Shown here: positions 11,280 to 21,300 of the stretch, piece by piece
How positions within the stretch are numbered: position 1 is the stretch's first letter
Layout: each line of letters begins with the position of its first letter
Assembly (NCBI RefSeq): GCF_016592595.1
Contig: NZ_AP012977.1
Span: forward strand, 682,001-746,000
From: Abyssogena phaseoliformis symbiont OG214
Lineage (GTDB): Bacteria; Pseudomonadota; Gammaproteobacteria; PS1; Pseudothioglobaceae
DNA length: 64,000 bases
Direction: 5' to 3'
Notes under the pieces: generated by a model
Databases searched by the model: none
What the model was told of the DNA's origin: nothing
Seen by the model: only the letters and a program-made list of their open reading frames with translations
Made by a program: the position numbers and the translations under genes

Positions 11280-11856
11280 AGACAGAATTCGTGGCTATTT
11301 GCCAGTAGTTATTGATATTGAAACGGGTGGTTTTAACGAAAAAACTGATGCCATGCTGGAGATTTGCGCCATTGTGATTGGTGTTGATAAAGTGGGTAAT
11401 TTATACCCAAAAGAACCGCAACATTTTCACATTGAACCTTTTAAAGGTAGTATACTAGAACCTAGTGCGCTAAAGTTTAATGGCATTGATGTTGACAATC
11501 CATTTAGAATGGCAATTAAGGAAGTTAACGCCATTAAGCGGATTTACACCAAGGTGTATACAGAGCTTAAACAAGAAAACTGTACTCGTGCTATCTTGAT
11601 AGGGCATAATGCTTTTTTTGATTTGGGTTTTTTGCGTGCTGCAACTGACAGGTGTAAACTTAAAAGTCCATTTCATCAGTTTTCAACCCTAGATACCGTT
11701 AGTTTATCCGCCTTACATTATGGTGAAACCGTACTGGCTAAAGCTATGCGTAAAGCTGATATTGAGTGGGATGATGCTTGTGCACATTCTGCGTTATACG
11801 ATACACAAAAAACGGCTGAATTATTTTGTAAAATTTTTAATACCAAGCCAATTTAA
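11269..11856 (+). CDS. rnt: Ribonuclease T
   Basis: DEDDh 3'-5' exoribonuclease that trims tRNA and stable RNA ends. The 195-residue protein has VVIDIETGGFN (Exo I, Asp and Glu) near residue 15, HNAFFDLGFL (Exo II) and HSALYDTQKTAELF (Exo III, catalytic His and Asp). Length and the ALHYGETVLAKAM segment fit RNase T rather than the DnaQ epsilon subunit. It overlaps the upstream acetyltransferase by 11 bp, so translation is probably coupled. Confidence 0.93.
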   Translation: MLIKDRIRGYLPVVIDIETGGFNEKTDAMLEICAIVIGVDKVGNLYPKEPQHFHIEPFKGSILEPSALKFNGIDVDNPFRMAIKEVNAIKRIYTKVYTELKQENCTRAILIGHNAFFDLGFLRAATDRCKLKSPFHQFSTLDTVSLSALHYGETVLAKAMRKADIEWDDACAHSALYDTQKTAELFCKIFNTKPI

Positions 11857-11950
11857 ATTTCTAAATAAACTTAGGGTTAATCCTTATCTATTTCTTAAAA
11901 TCTAGAAACGATTCATAAATAAGCAAGGTTACCTTATAGCAATAAAAAAT

Positions 11951-12859
11951 CTAATGTTTAATGTTAAAAAATTGATTAAACACAACTCTTTCTTCTTGTG
12001 CTTCATTAATATTGATTAATTCAAATCTAAGATGGGCATTCGGTTGTTTTTGTGCAAGCTTGGCTAAGTCTAGTGAAAATACGGTGCCAATTTTCGGATA
12101 GCCACCAATGGTTGGTGCATCTTTTAATAGAATAATTGGTAAGCCATCTGTGGCAATTTCCACACTACCGTAACTCATGCCTTCAGAAATTATTTTGGTT
12201 TGTTTTAAGTCAATAGGCGCGCCTTGCAAACGACAGCCTGTTCTATCGCTGGCGTTGGTAATTTGATAAGTTTGATTAAAAAATAAATCACGTTGACTAA
12301 TGCTAAATTCACTAAATTGATAACTGGGTAATAAGCGCAAAGTAATGTCTTTGTTGTAATTTGGGATGTATTGAATGGGTATTAAACGCTCGCTTATTCC
12401 AAAAGATTCAACATAATCCAATGGTTCACTTTGGCTTATTTTTGTGCCAATATGTTCACGCAGGTTGACTGATTTTGAGCCAAACAACACCTTAGTATTA
12501 AATCCGTTTTTAACGGCTAAATAAGCCCGTATGCCACTTTTTTGAGCACCCCAACTGAGTATATCACCTTTATGTACTTGTACACTGTGCCACATTGTTG
12601 CTGATTTTTGGTTAATTTTAAAATCTAAATCTGCACCAGTAACAACAATTAACACATCAAGTTGCGTTTCAAGCTCAACTGCGCCAAAGCTAATTTCTAG
12701 CACTGCATCATCAAATGCATTATTTAATAGATAATTTGTCCAACTGTAAGCATGTTCATCCATTACGCCACAACGACTCATACCGTGTTTGGCATGGTTA
12801 AAACGACCATAATCTTGTATGGTTGCTAAAAATCCTGATTTGATTACTTTAAAACTCAT
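11951..12859 (-). CDS. pxpC: 5-oxoprolinase subunit C (biotin-dependent carboxyltransferase family)
   Basis: Component of ATP-dependent 5-oxoprolinase PxpABC, which opens pyroglutamate to glutamate. The 302-residue protein is related to KipA and to the urea amidolyase C-domain: VIKSGFLATIQDYGRFNHAKHG at the start (first 20 residues shown in part), the CGVMDEHAYSWTNYLL block, and SDRTGCRLQG and GYPKIGTVFSLDL near the end. Its ATG overlaps the pxpB stop (ATGA). The three adjacent genes in order pxpA-pxpB-pxpC strongly support the assignment over a sporulation-kinase-inhibitor role. Confidence 0.92.
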   Translation of the reverse strand: MSFKVIKSGFLATIQDYGRFNHAKHGMSRCGVMDEHAYSWTNYLLNNAFDDAVLEISFGAVELETQLDVLIVVTGADLDFKINQKSATMWHSVQVHKGDILSWGAQKSGIRAYLAVKNGFNTKVLFGSKSVNLREHIGTKISQSEPLDYVESFGISERLIPIQYIPNYNKDITLRLLPSYQFSEFSISQRDLFFNQTYQITNASDRTGCRLQGAPIDLKQTKIISEGMSYGSVEIATDGLPIILLKDAPTIGGYPKIGTVFSLDLAKLAQKQPNAHLRFELININEAQEERVVFNQFFNIKH

Positions 12860-13539
12860 AATTTACCACCGTGCTTAATATACGCATTCTTGCTGATTGA
12901 GCAAAACTTAACTCGATCACCTGTTTTAAATTTATCAATATTATCAGGATTATTTAAAGATAAATCAATAGGTGTGCGCCCAATAATATTCCACCCAGCA
13001 GAGGAGTCAGCAGGGTAGATGGCAGTTTGGCTCTGCGCAATACCAACACTACCTGCAGGAATTTTAATTCTTGGTGTAGCTAACCTTGGTGCGCGAATAC
13101 GACTATCCACCTCGCCTAAAAAAGCAAACACTGGGCTAAAACCAATGGCATAAACTAAATATTCAACAGATGAATGAATGTCAATAAAAGCATTTAAATC
13201 AAGTTGCTTTTCAGATAACAACCTTTCAAGATCAAGCCCAGTTTCAAACCCATAATACACAGGAATGGACAGCAAGGTAGACGCCGCGTGATTAGATTTA
13301 TATTCAAAGGTATTCAGGCATTGCTCTACTTGGTTTACAAATTGTTGATGGGTGGTTAAATTTAAATTATAACTGACTAATAAGGAAGTATAGGAAGGGG
13401 TTAAATCAATGATAAGATTAGGGAATTTAGCAATAAGTTGCTCAGCAAAACTTGCAATATTTTTAGGTAAGTTAGAATCGATTTTATGACCAAAATAAAT
13501 CAATAAGGAGTGCTCACCTGCCAGAATAATTTTATGCAT
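12856..13539 (-). CDS. pxpB: 5-oxoprolinase subunit B
   Basis: Second subunit of PxpABC, related to Bacillus KipI. The 227-residue protein includes IPVYYGFETGLDLERLL and the conserved core YAIGFSPVFAFLGEVDSRI with RLATPRIKIPAGSVGIAQSQ, typical of the carboxyltransferase domain of subunit B. GWNIIGRTPIDLSL follows. It overlaps pxpA by 8 bp and pxpC by 4 bp, so the three are one translationally coupled unit. Confidence 0.93.
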   Translation of the reverse strand: MHKIILAGEHSLLIYFGHKIDSNLPKNIASFAEQLIAKFPNLIIDLTPSYTSLLVSYNLNLTTHQQFVNQVEQCLNTFEYKSNHAASTLLSIPVYYGFETGLDLERLLSEKQLDLNAFIDIHSSVEYLVYAIGFSPVFAFLGEVDSRIRAPRLATPRIKIPAGSVGIAQSQTAIYPADSSAGWNIIGRTPIDLSLNNPDNIDKFKTGDRVKFCSISKNAYIKHGGKL

Positions 13540-14230
13540 TTTTTAGTATTTTTAAAGCCTCTATGGAGGCTATATTATCACTATGGAAGCAAATTATGTC
13601 TATTTTGAAGGATTTTTTAAATAAAAAATCTTGATATTGTTTAACAATGGCATGCGCATTATCCAAAACAGCCCCTTTCTCACCCCTAGGAATGATGTGT
13701 GTGCTATGATAACCACGGTCAGCAAATACCTCATGCAATAATTGAATTTTTGTGTTTGTTTCAATGTGCTTAAAATGATTCTCGTTACCCGCTTGCACAA
13801 CAAGACTTAAGTTCTGATTAATTGCCTTAATAACATCACACATAGTATGTAGCACAAATTGCTTGTGTGTCATATCATGGTACAGTGCGCCATGTGGTTT
13901 TATATAGTTAAGCTGTGCACCATGTTCAGTGCACAAATGTTGAAAGTGTAGAACCTGATTGTAAATCAAATCAAACAACTCATTTTTATTTAAATCATAA
14001 CTCAAACGACCAAAATTCTCCTTATCAAGATAACTAGGATGCACACCAATTGTGACGCTATTTTGCATGGCAAGCTGAATAGTTTGAACCATACTTTTAT
14101 CATTACCTGCATGCCCGCCACAAGCAATATTTGCCATATCAATAAGTGGCATAATGTGTGTATCAGGATTGGGTGTTAAGCACTCGCCCAAATCACAGTT
14201 AATTAATTTTTTACTTGCTAAGTGTTGCAT
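13532..14230 (-). CDS. pxpA: 5-oxoprolinase subunit A (LamB/YcsF family)
   Basis: Third subunit of ATP-dependent 5-oxoprolinase; with PxpBC it recycles the damaged glutamine product pyroglutamate. The 232 residues begin with INCDLGECLTPNPDTHIMPL and contain NIACGGHAGN, VTIGVHPSYLDKENFGR and YIKPHGALYHDM, the signature blocks of the family. EVFADRGYHSTHIIPRGEKGA is slightly variant near the C-terminus. First gene of the pxpABC operon, divergent from the dUTPase gene with a 42-bp spacer. Confidence 0.94.
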   Translation of the reverse strand: MQHLASKKLINCDLGECLTPNPDTHIMPLIDMANIACGGHAGNDKSMVQTIQLAMQNSVTIGVHPSYLDKENFGRLSYDLNKNELFDLIYNQVLHFQHLCTEHGAQLNYIKPHGALYHDMTHKQFVLHTMCDVIKAINQNLSLVVQAGNENHFKHIETNTKIQLLHEVFADRGYHSTHIIPRGEKGAVLDNAHAIVKQYQDFLFKKSFKIDIICFHSDNIASIEALKILKNA

Positions 14231-14272
14231 TATAATTCTTGATATTTTTTATATTATTATAAGGGTTTATTA

Positions 14273-14926
14273 ATGAGTCAAATTAAGCAAATGTTTGAAT
14301 TGCAACAGCAATTAAATGACAACACCAATGGTCCTGAGTGGAGTAGTGGCATCACCAAAGATGGGCGTTATATTTCTTGGTTACGTTGTATTTATATGGA
14401 GGCCACTGAGGCGATTGATTCGTTTAACTGGAAACACTGGAAAGATATTGAAGCAGCGCATGATTTAGATAACGCCAAAGTTGAATTGGTGGATATTTGG
14501 CATTTTATTATGTCTGAAGCCATTCATTTTGGCGATACTCAATTTGCTCAGAGTTATGAAAATACAAAGCCAGAAAGGCAGGCAAATCCAGAACTTGTGA
14601 TAGAGATTTTAGAAAAACTGGTGGCTGCAGCAAGTGGTGCCAATGTAGATAAATCTCAAAATGCTTTATATGAAATTACAGGGCTTTTTTTTAAAGCGCT
14701 AGCAACAATGAGTATGGATGTGCCAGAACTTTACAAACGCTATCTTGTTAAAAATCAACTCAATGCCTTTAGACAAAAGCATGGCTATAAAGAAGGCACT
14801 TATATTAAGAATTGGGGTGCGGTGGAGGATAACGTTATTGCCTTTTGTATCATGGAAGAACATCCTGATTTAACACCAGAACAATTATATAAAGAATTAG
14901 AAAAAGAGTACAACTTGGTTATATAA
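14273..14926 (+). CDS. Dimeric dUTP diphosphatase
   Basis: Hydrolyses dUTP to dUMP, keeping uracil out of DNA and feeding dTMP synthesis. The 217-residue all-helical protein has YMEATEAIDSFNWKHWKDIE near residues 42-61 and NAKVELVDIWHFIMSE near residues 71-86. This is the metal-binding E-x(n)-E-x2-D pattern of the dimeric dUTPase family (related to MazG), not the trimeric Dut beta-barrel. The Lys-Trp-x-x-I segment is typical of the Campylobacter and Leishmania type. The gene has its own short upstream region. Confidence 0.85.
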   Translation: MSQIKQMFELQQQLNDNTNGPEWSSGITKDGRYISWLRCIYMEATEAIDSFNWKHWKDIEAAHDLDNAKVELVDIWHFIMSEAIHFGDTQFAQSYENTKPERQANPELVIEILEKLVAAASGANVDKSQNALYEITGLFFKALATMSMDVPELYKRYLVKNQLNAFRQKHGYKEGTYIKNWGAVEDNVIAFCIMEEHPDLTPEQLYKELEKEYNLVI

Positions 14927-15116
14927 CCCCTTGCTTAATAAGTCGTTAAATTGTATACACCTTGTTAAATTAAACCGAAGAATATTAAAATTCATTCTTT
15001 GGGCTAGAATAAACGCAAGTATAGCACGTCAATATTGGCACTATTAATTGCAAAGAATGTACCTGTTTTGGCGTTGCACCCTAGTTTTTACCTAATCAGG
15101 GTATAATTCCTCAGGT

Positions 15117-16166
15117 GTGAACTTATCCAGTCAAACAATTAAACTTACTGAATATAGCCATGGACAAGGTTGTGGTTGTAAAATTTCGCCCAAAATATTA
15201 GATGCTATTTTAATATCCTCATTTGGTGAGTATAAAGATGCCAATCTCTTAGTAGGCAATGATACAAATGATGATGCTGCTGTGTATGATCTTGGTAATG
15301 GCGAAGCAATCATTAGTACAACAGATTTCTTTATGCCAATTGTAGATGATGCTTTTACTTTCGGGCGTATTGCTGCTACTAATGCTATTAGTGATATTTA
15401 TGCAATGGGTGGCACGCCTATTATGGCAATTGCTGTTTTTGGCTGGCCACTAGACAAACTCCCTGTAGAGGCAGGACGACAAGTTATTGATGGCGGTAGA
15501 AGCGTGTGTCATGCTGCTGGTATGGTTCTAGCAGGTGGGCATAGCATTGACTCTCCTGAGCCTATTTTTGGTTTGTGCGTCACAGGACGAGTGAAGACTG
15601 AGCATTTAAAAGAAAATTCAACTGCAAGGATAGGTGATAAAATTTATTTAACCAAGCCTTTGGGTATCGGCATTTTAACCACAGCTCAAAAACAGAAAAA
15701 AATTACACCAGAAGATGAAATTCAAGCAATTAAGACCATGTGCCAGTTAAATGATATTGGTGCTGATTTTGCAAAAATTGATGGCGTCAACGCAATGACT
15801 GATGTGACTGGTTTTGGTTTGGGCGGTCATTTATCTGAGGTATGCATAGGTTCCAATGTGGCAGCAAAAATTGATTATAGCAAAGTACTTATTCTGCCTA
15901 ATATTAAAGACTATCTAGCTAAGGGCTGTTCTCCAGGAGGAGCGCAGCGTAACTTTGAAAGTTATGGGCATCATTTAAGCCAAATGAATGATGAGATGCA
16001 ATCAATTATTTGTGATCCACAAACCAGTGGTGGTTTATTGGTTATGGTTTCTAATAGCGCACAAGCACAATTTGACAAGGTTATGCGTTCTGCCGATCTT
16101 AATTTGGAAGCAATTGGTGAAATTGTTAAATCAAACCCTGATCAACCGATTATTCAAATGACATGA
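15117..16166 (+). CDS. selD: Selenide, water dikinase
   Basis: Makes selenophosphate from selenide and ATP, the selenium donor for tRNA selenouridine and for selenocysteine. The 349-residue protein has the N-terminal [11 protein letters not shown] motif, with Cys19 as the catalytic residue (Cys17 in E. coli, never Sec here) and Lys22. Further blocks are [33 protein letters not shown] and [14 protein letters not shown]. The GTG start is chosen because it gives the family N-terminus; TATAAT at 15102-15107 is a likely -10 box but too close unless the start is leaderless. It overlaps mnmH by 4 bp. Confidence 0.95.
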   Translation: MNLSSQTIKLTEYSHGQGCGCKISPKILDAILISSFGEYKDANLLVGNDTNDDAAVYDLGNGEAIISTTDFFMPIVDDAFTFGRIAATNAISDIYAMGGTPIMAIAVFGWPLDKLPVEAGRQVIDGGRSVCHAAGMVLAGGHSIDSPEPIFGLCVTGRVKTEHLKENSTARIGDKIYLTKPLGIGILTTAQKQKKITPEDEIQAIKTMCQLNDIGADFAKIDGVNAMTDVTGFGLGGHLSEVCIGSNVAAKIDYSKVLILPNIKDYLAKGCSPGGAQRNFESYGHHLSQMNDEMQSIICDPQTSGGLLVMVSNSAQAQFDKVMRSADLNLEAIGEIVKSNPDQPIIQMT

Positions 16167-17260
16167 GCAGTTTTGCTCAAATAGAAGATTTTAACCAACT
16201 TTTTATTAATGACACGCCATTAATAGATACGCGTGCGCCAGTTGAATTTATACAAGGTGCATTTCCACACACACACAATTTGCCTTTGATGAGTAATGAG
16301 CAGCGAAAGTTAATAGGCACTTGTTATAAAAATAAAGGGCAAGGAGAGGCTATTAAGCTTGGGCATGAGTTAATACAAGACGAGGTTAAAAACACTAGAA
16401 TAAAGGCATGGCTTGAATTTATTAAAAGCAATCCAAATGGTGCGCTTTACTGCTTTCGTGGTGGCTTGCGTTCACAAATTACACAAAGATGGATTTTTGA
16501 AACTTCTGGTATTGAATATCCGCGTATTAATGGAGGGTTTAAAGCGTTACGTCGATTTTTAATTGATGAGAGCGGTCGTATTATGAGTGCGACAACGCCC
16601 ATAGTTATTGGCGGACAAACAGGCTGTGGTAAGACACTATTATTGGATAAAATTAAGGCAAAAATTGATTTAGAAGGCTTGGCCAATCATCGAGGTTCAG
16701 CTTTTGGCAATACCACAACAAGCCAACCTAGCCAAATTAATTTTGAAAATGAACTGGCGATTGAGTTGATTAAAAATCAACATTACACCCATTTAATTTT
16801 TGAAGATGAAGGCTCAAATATAGGTACAGTACATATTCCAATTTGTGTTAAAGATAAAACCTCTCAGGCTGATTTGGTTTTACTCAAAGCCAGTGTACAA
16901 GAGCGCATCATTATTAGTATGGATGCGTACGTAATTAATATGCATCAAGATTTTATTTACCAAGATGTGATTAATGGTTTTAATAATTTTGCTAATTATT
17001 GGCTGGGTAGTTTGCAAAAAATTCAAAAAAGATTAGGTTTAGCGCGTTATAAAGTAATACACAAAATGATTACCAGTGCACTTAGCCAACATCAAACAAA
17101 GAATCAATTTGATGGTTTTTATCCTGTTATTAAAAGTTTGTTCATAGATTATTATGATCCAATGTATAACTACCAAATTAAGAAAAAGAACAAAAGAATT
17201 GTATTTAAAGGCAACGCTAGGGAAGTCTTGGAATATTTAAACACTCGCTTAATCTCTTAA
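16163..17260 (+). CDS. mnmH: tRNA 2-selenouridine synthase
   Basis: Replaces sulfur by selenium at the wobble 2-thiouridine of tRNAs for Lys, Glu and Gln, using selenophosphate from SelD. The 365-residue protein has an N-terminal rhodanese domain ([17 protein letters not shown]) with catalytic Cys97 in [10 protein letters not shown], the same number as in E. coli. The P-loop domain has GGQTGCGKT at residues 150-158. Coupling to selD (ATGA overlap) fits a selenium system devoted to tRNA. No selA or selB is in the window, but they could lie elsewhere. Confidence 0.95.
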   Translation: MSSFAQIEDFNQLFINDTPLIDTRAPVEFIQGAFPHTHNLPLMSNEQRKLIGTCYKNKGQGEAIKLGHELIQDEVKNTRIKAWLEFIKSNPNGALYCFRGGLRSQITQRWIFETSGIEYPRINGGFKALRRFLIDESGRIMSATTPIVIGGQTGCGKTLLLDKIKAKIDLEGLANHRGSAFGNTTTSQPSQINFENELAIELIKNQHYTHLIFEDEGSNIGTVHIPICVKDKTSQADLVLLKASVQERIIISMDAYVINMHQDFIYQDVINGFNNFANYWLGSLQKIQKRLGLARYKVIHKMITSALSQHQTKNQFDGFYPVIKSLFIDYYDPMYNYQIKKKNKRIVFKGNAREVLEYLNTRLIS

Positions 17261-17512
17261 GCCAATTTTAATATCCGTAACGGGCGTTGCTCTACAAGCT
17301 AAAATTTCCCCTTGTGATAAAGGTACTAGAGAATCCTGATGGATGACATCACCAGATAAAATCTGCAATATGCAACTGCCACAATGCCCTTGACGACAAG
17401 AGTGGTTAATAAGCACATTGTGCTGTTCAAGCTCGGCAAGAATGGAGCGGTCTCCGTAGACATATAATAACTCAGTTTTGCCATTAATGTTATCAACCTC
17501 TATTCTGAACAT
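17249..17512 (-). CDS. 2Fe-2S ferredoxin linked to ribonucleotide reductase (YfaE-like)
   Basis: An 87-residue plant-type ferredoxin with Cys39, Cys44, Cys47 (SCRQGHCGSC) and Cys73 as cluster ligands. Size, sequence type and position 8 bp after nrdB match YfaE, which keeps the NrdB diferric-tyrosyl radical active by supplying electrons. Its 3' end overlaps the convergent mnmH gene by 12 bp. Confidence 0.9.
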   Translation of the reverse strand: MFRIEVDNINGKTELLYVYGDRSILAELEQHNVLINHSCRQGHCGSCILQILSGDVIHQDSLVPLSQGEILACRATPVTDIKIGLRD

Positions 17513-17520
17513 TTAGTTAA

Positions 17521-18657
17521 CTACAATTCAAAGCCGTTAAAATCAGAGTCCTGCTCATCCAAAGTATTATCAATAGCACTGACCAAATAAGAGGTAATTT
17601 CAGTTTCTTGTGGTGCAACTTGCACATTATCGGAATCTAGCCAGTGGTTAATCCAAGGTAGTGGATTGGTGCATTCATCAAATATGGGGCTTAGATTTAA
17701 AGCTTTCATACGTACGTTGGTGATGTATTCTAAATATTGTTTTAAAATCTGTGCATTTAAGCCAATCATAGAGCCATCACGAAACAAGTATTCTGCCCAG
17801 TTTTTTTCTTGCTCACAAGCCTCTCTAAACATGGTAATTACTTCATTTTGACACTCTTTGGCAATTTTTTGCATATCAAGGTCGTCTTTGCCATTGCTCA
17901 TCAAATTAAGCATATGTTGGGTGCCTGTTAAATGGAGCGCTTCATCGCGAGCAATCATTTTGATAATCTTGGCATTGCCCTCCATAACCTTGCGTTCAGC
18001 AAAAGCAAATGAACAAGCAAAACTAACGTAGAATCGCACCGCCTCAAGAATATTGACCGACATAATCGTAAGATAAAGTTGCCTTTTCAAACAGTACAAG
18101 TCAATTGACACTTCTTTCTCTTGAACCTTAATCTTGCCTGTACCATGTAGCAAATAGGCCTGAGTGCATTTAATTAGCGCGTCATAATGTTTGGAGACAC
18201 TTTCAGCACGTTGAATAATTTCATCTGTTTTCATGATATCGTCAAATACCACACCTGGTTCATTAACAATAGCGCGAATAATATGCGTATAAGAGCGTGA
18301 ATGAATGGTTTCAGAAAATGACCAAGTTTCAATCCAATTTTCCAACTCTGGCAGTGACACAATTGGCAAAAAAGCAATATTAGGAGCGCGCCCTTGCACT
18401 GAATCTAGCAAAATTTGGTATTGTAGATTGGAGATAAAAATATGCTTTTCATTAGGCAATAATTTAGCAAAATCTATTTTATCTTTGGAAACATCAATTT
18501 CTTCTGGGCGCCAAAAGAATGAAAGTTGTTTTTCGGTGAGTTTTTCAAATATCTCAAATTTTTGCTTATCAAAGCGTGCAACATTCACACTGTCGCCAAA
18601 AAACATAGGCTGGGTTAGTGTATCACTAATTTTTTTGTTAAAAATACTGTATGACAT
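17521..18657 (-). CDS. nrdB: Class Ia ribonucleotide reductase, beta subunit
   Basis: Radical-generating subunit of aerobic ribonucleotide reductase. The 378 residues contain [17 protein letters not shown], where Tyr123 matches the radical Tyr122 of E. coli R2. Iron ligands are in SETIH and in [13 protein letters not shown], with Glu-rich helices between. The last residues ([10 protein letters not shown]) form the acidic tail that docks on NrdA. It lies between nrdA (69 bp upstream) and the ferredoxin gene. Confidence 0.96.
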   Translation of the reverse strand: MSYSIFNKKISDTLTQPMFFGDSVNVARFDKQKFEIFEKLTEKQLSFFWRPEEIDVSKDKIDFAKLLPNEKHIFISNLQYQILLDSVQGRAPNIAFLPIVSLPELENWIETWSFSETIHSRSYTHIIRAIVNEPGVVFDDIMKTDEIIQRAESVSKHYDALIKCTQAYLLHGTGKIKVQEKEVSIDLYCLKRQLYLTIMSVNILEAVRFYVSFACSFAFAERKVMEGNAKIIKMIARDEALHLTGTQHMLNLMSNGKDDLDMQKIAKECQNEVITMFREACEQEKNWAEYLFRDGSMIGLNAQILKQYLEYITNVRMKALNLSPIFDECTNPLPWINHWLDSDNVQVAPQETEITSYLVSAIDNTLDEQDSDFNGFEL

Positions 18658-18726
18658 AATATAACTCCTTTATTTGATTCCCAAGCAAAGCTTTTAATCT
18701 TTTATTTAAGATTTGATGTTGATGGT

Positions 18727-21000
18727 TTATAGTTTACAAACACCATCTGCACATGCGTTACCATCTTCTTTTTCTTGCCATTCATCGCCACCATCGCGAG
18801 TTGTGTGATAATAAAGCGTTTTAATGCCGTATTTATATGCCTTTAACAAATCCATTAAAAACAACTTCATCGGCACTCTATTGCCTTTAAATTGTGAAGG
18901 GTCATAATGTGTATTGGTAGAAATAGATTGATCCACAAATTTTTGCATAATCCCACAGAGTTGTAGATAGCCTTCGTTATCTTTAATGTCCCAAAGCAAT
19001 TCATATTGATTTTTTAATCTTTCATACTCAGGCACAATTTGTTTTAAAATGCCGTCTTTAGATTGTTTAATAGACACAAATCCTCTAGGTGGTTCGATAC
19101 CATTGGTTGAATTGGAGATTTGTGACGAACTTTCACATGGCATGAGTGCTGTTAAAGTTGAGTTTCTAAGCCCTGTTGATTTAATATCTTGGCGCAGCGT
19201 ATCCCAATCAAGCTCTAACTTGCATTCACAGAATGTGTCAATGTCTTTTTTATAAGAATCAATGGGCATAATGCCTTGTGAATATTGGGTTTGAGAAAAT
19301 AATGGACAAGCGCCCAATTCTTTTGCCAATGTATTTGAAGCCTTTAATGAATAATATTGCAATGCTTCAAAGGTTTTGTGAATAAGCTGATTGCCTGATC
19401 CATCAGAGTATTTTGCACCATTTTTGGCTAAATAATAAGCAAGATTGGTGACACCAATACCAAGTGTACGACGGTTCTTGCTAGTAAGTTCAGCTGCTTT
19501 AATTGGATAATCTTGATAATCAAGCAAACAATCTAATGAGCGTACAATAATATCAGTTAGTGCCTCCATCTCGTCTAGAGAGTCTAATGCACCAAGATTG
19601 ACTGCTGATAACGTACAAAGCGCCACTTCACCTTGTTCGTCTTGAACTGAGTACAAAGGCTTGGTTGGTAGGGTAATTTCCATACAAAGATTGGATTGTT
19701 TAATAGGGGCTTGTTTGGCATCAAAGGCACTGTGGGTATTACAATGATCAACATTTTGTAAATAAATACGGCCTGTATTGGCGCGTTCTTGCATAAATTT
19801 GGCAAACAGCTCTCTGGCCTTAATGGTTTGTTTTCTAATTGAATCGTATTGTTCGTATTGTTCGTACAAGCGTTTAAATTCCTCTTGGTCGGCAAAAAAG
19901 GCATCATACAAACCAGGCACGTCATGCGGTGAAAATAAAGTAATATTACCATCTTTTAGAAAGCGTTGATACATTAGTCCGTTAAATTGCACGCCATAAT
20001 CAAGATGGCGAATGCGGTTTTCATCCGTACCTGTGTTATTTTTAAGCACCAACAAGCTTTCAACTTCCAAGTGCCACAAAGGATAAAACAAAGTGGCTGC
20101 ACCACCACGTACGCCTCCTTGGGAGCAAGATTTAACCGCAGTGTGAAAGTGTTTATAAAAAGGGATGCAGCCTGTATGTGTTGCCTCGCCACCACGAATA
20201 GGGCTGCCAATTGCACGAATTTTGCCACCATTAATACCAATGCCGGCACGCTGAGAAACATACTTTACAATAGCACCAGCAGCAGCACTGATTGAGTCTA
20301 AATCATCATCTACCTCAATTAATACACAAGATGAAAACTGGCGTGTGGGGGTTCTAACACCCGCCATAATAGGCGTAGGAAGAGAGATTTTAAATAAACT
20401 TACTGCGTCATAAAAGCGCTTCACAATATCCATACGTACGCTGGCCTCATATTCTTGGAATAGACACATACCCACCAATACATAAAGCAATTGTGGAGAT
20501 TCGTAAATTTCGCCAGTGACACGATTTTGAACTAGGTATTTACCTTCTAATTGCTTAACTGCAGCATAAGAAAACTTCATATCACGCCAATGGTCAATAT
20601 AAGCATCTAGAGTTTCAATTTCTTCTTTTGAGTATTTATCAAGAATGTCTTTGTCATAAATACCCAAATCTGTAATTTTTTTAATATGTTCAAAAAGTGG
20701 GGGTGGGGTAAAGGACTTAAATGCCTTTTTACGCAAATGAAAAATAGCTAAACGTGCCGCTAAATATTGATAATCTGGCACCTCTATTGAGATTAAATCT
20801 GCTGCTGATTTAATAATGGTTTCATGAATATCTGCCGTCTTAATGCCGTCAAAAAATGCTAACTGAGCATTGATTTCAACTTGACTTACACTCACACCTT
20901 TTAAATCTTGTGAAGCCCAGTGCACAACCCTATGAATTTTCTCCATATCAATGGATTCTTGTTGTCCGTTGCGCTTGGTGACTTTAATGTCTTGGTTCAT
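18727..21000 (-). CDS. nrdA: Class Ia ribonucleotide reductase, alpha subunit
   Basis: Catalytic subunit that reduces ribonucleoside diphosphates to deoxyribonucleotides. The 757 residues start with an ATP-cone domain (VTKRNGQQESIDMEKIHRVV) that senses ATP/dATP. Active-site cysteines are seen in FSSCVLIE, QSNLCMEITLP (thiyl-radical Cys) and VALCTLSAVNLG. The C-terminal pair in CADGVCKL takes electrons from thioredoxin or glutaredoxin. It is led by a promoter carrying two NrdR boxes and heads the nrdA-nrdB-ferredoxin unit. Confidence 0.97.
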   Translation of the reverse strand: MNQDIKVTKRNGQQESIDMEKIHRVVHWASQDLKGVSVSQVEINAQLAFFDGIKTADIHETIIKSAADLISIEVPDYQYLAARLAIFHLRKKAFKSFTPPPLFEHIKKITDLGIYDKDILDKYSKEEIETLDAYIDHWRDMKFSYAAVKQLEGKYLVQNRVTGEIYESPQLLYVLVGMCLFQEYEASVRMDIVKRFYDAVSLFKISLPTPIMAGVRTPTRQFSSCVLIEVDDDLDSISAAAGAIVKYVSQRAGIGINGGKIRAIGSPIRGGEATHTGCIPFYKHFHTAVKSCSQGGVRGGAATLFYPLWHLEVESLLVLKNNTGTDENRIRHLDYGVQFNGLMYQRFLKDGNITLFSPHDVPGLYDAFFADQEEFKRLYEQYEQYDSIRKQTIKARELFAKFMQERANTGRIYLQNVDHCNTHSAFDAKQAPIKQSNLCMEITLPTKPLYSVQDEQGEVALCTLSAVNLGALDSLDEMEALTDIIVRSLDCLLDYQDYPIKAAELTSKNRRTLGIGVTNLAYYLAKNGAKYSDGSGNQLIHKTFEALQYYSLKASNTLAKELGACPLFSQTQYSQGIMPIDSYKKDIDTFCECKLELDWDTLRQDIKSTGLRNSTLTALMPCESSSQISNSTNGIEPPRGFVSIKQSKDGILKQIVPEYERLKNQYELLWDIKDNEGYLQLCGIMQKFVDQSISTNTHYDPSQFKGNRVPMKLFLMDLLKAYKYGIKTLYYHTTRDGGDEWQEKEDGNACADGVCKL

Positions 21001-21018
21001 TAGTGCTCTTAGTAAAAA

Positions 21019-21034
21019 ACACTACATATAGTGT
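21019..21034 (-). promoter_or_regulatory. NrdR box 1
   Basis: The 16-bp near-palindrome ACACTACATATAGTGT matches the NrdR box consensus (ACACwATATATwGTGT) at nearly all positions. It lies 19 bp upstream of the nrdA start. Its start is 32 bp from that of box 2, about three helical turns, as usual for paired NrdR sites. Confidence 0.85.
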
Positions 21035-21050
21035 TAGTAAAAGTTAATTG

Positions 21051-21085
21051 CAACTAAATATAGTGTATTTGAATTATTTTTGCAA
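21051..21085 (-). promoter_or_regulatory. nrdA promoter with NrdR box 2 over the -10
   Basis: Read on the minus strand, TTGCAA (21080-21085) and TATATT (21057-21062) are separated by exactly 17 bp, a good sigma-70 pair. The second NrdR box (21051-21066, ACACTATATTTAGTTG on the minus strand) covers the -10, so NrdR bound with dATP should block RNA polymerase. Confidence 0.75.
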
Positions 21086-21300
21086 GTGCTAAATTTTGCA
21101 ATTTATGGGAAAAAATGCTTAAAATATTGCTATGAAAGGGATTGCTAGATTGAAAAAAAAATAAAAAAAATTTAGCATGATTTTTGACAAAAATATTACC
21201 GATTTATAATGTATTTTGGTTGCAAAAAGCATAAAGCTTGGCGTGACAATCTTTTTAGAGGCTAATGTTTTAATTTTTTTTGATTAGTTTTTGACCTTGC
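21086..21300. other. AT-rich spacer between nrdA promoter and fadD 3' end
   Basis: No open frame or RNA gene is seen. It contains long A and T runs and no clear GC-rich terminator for the fadD operon, whose genes run toward this spacer from the right. Confidence 0.5.

Noticed and set aside
14927-15116. tRNA gene or riboswitch before selD
   Set aside because: No acceptor stem, T-loop GTTCGAATC-like motif or conserved riboswitch core could be found.
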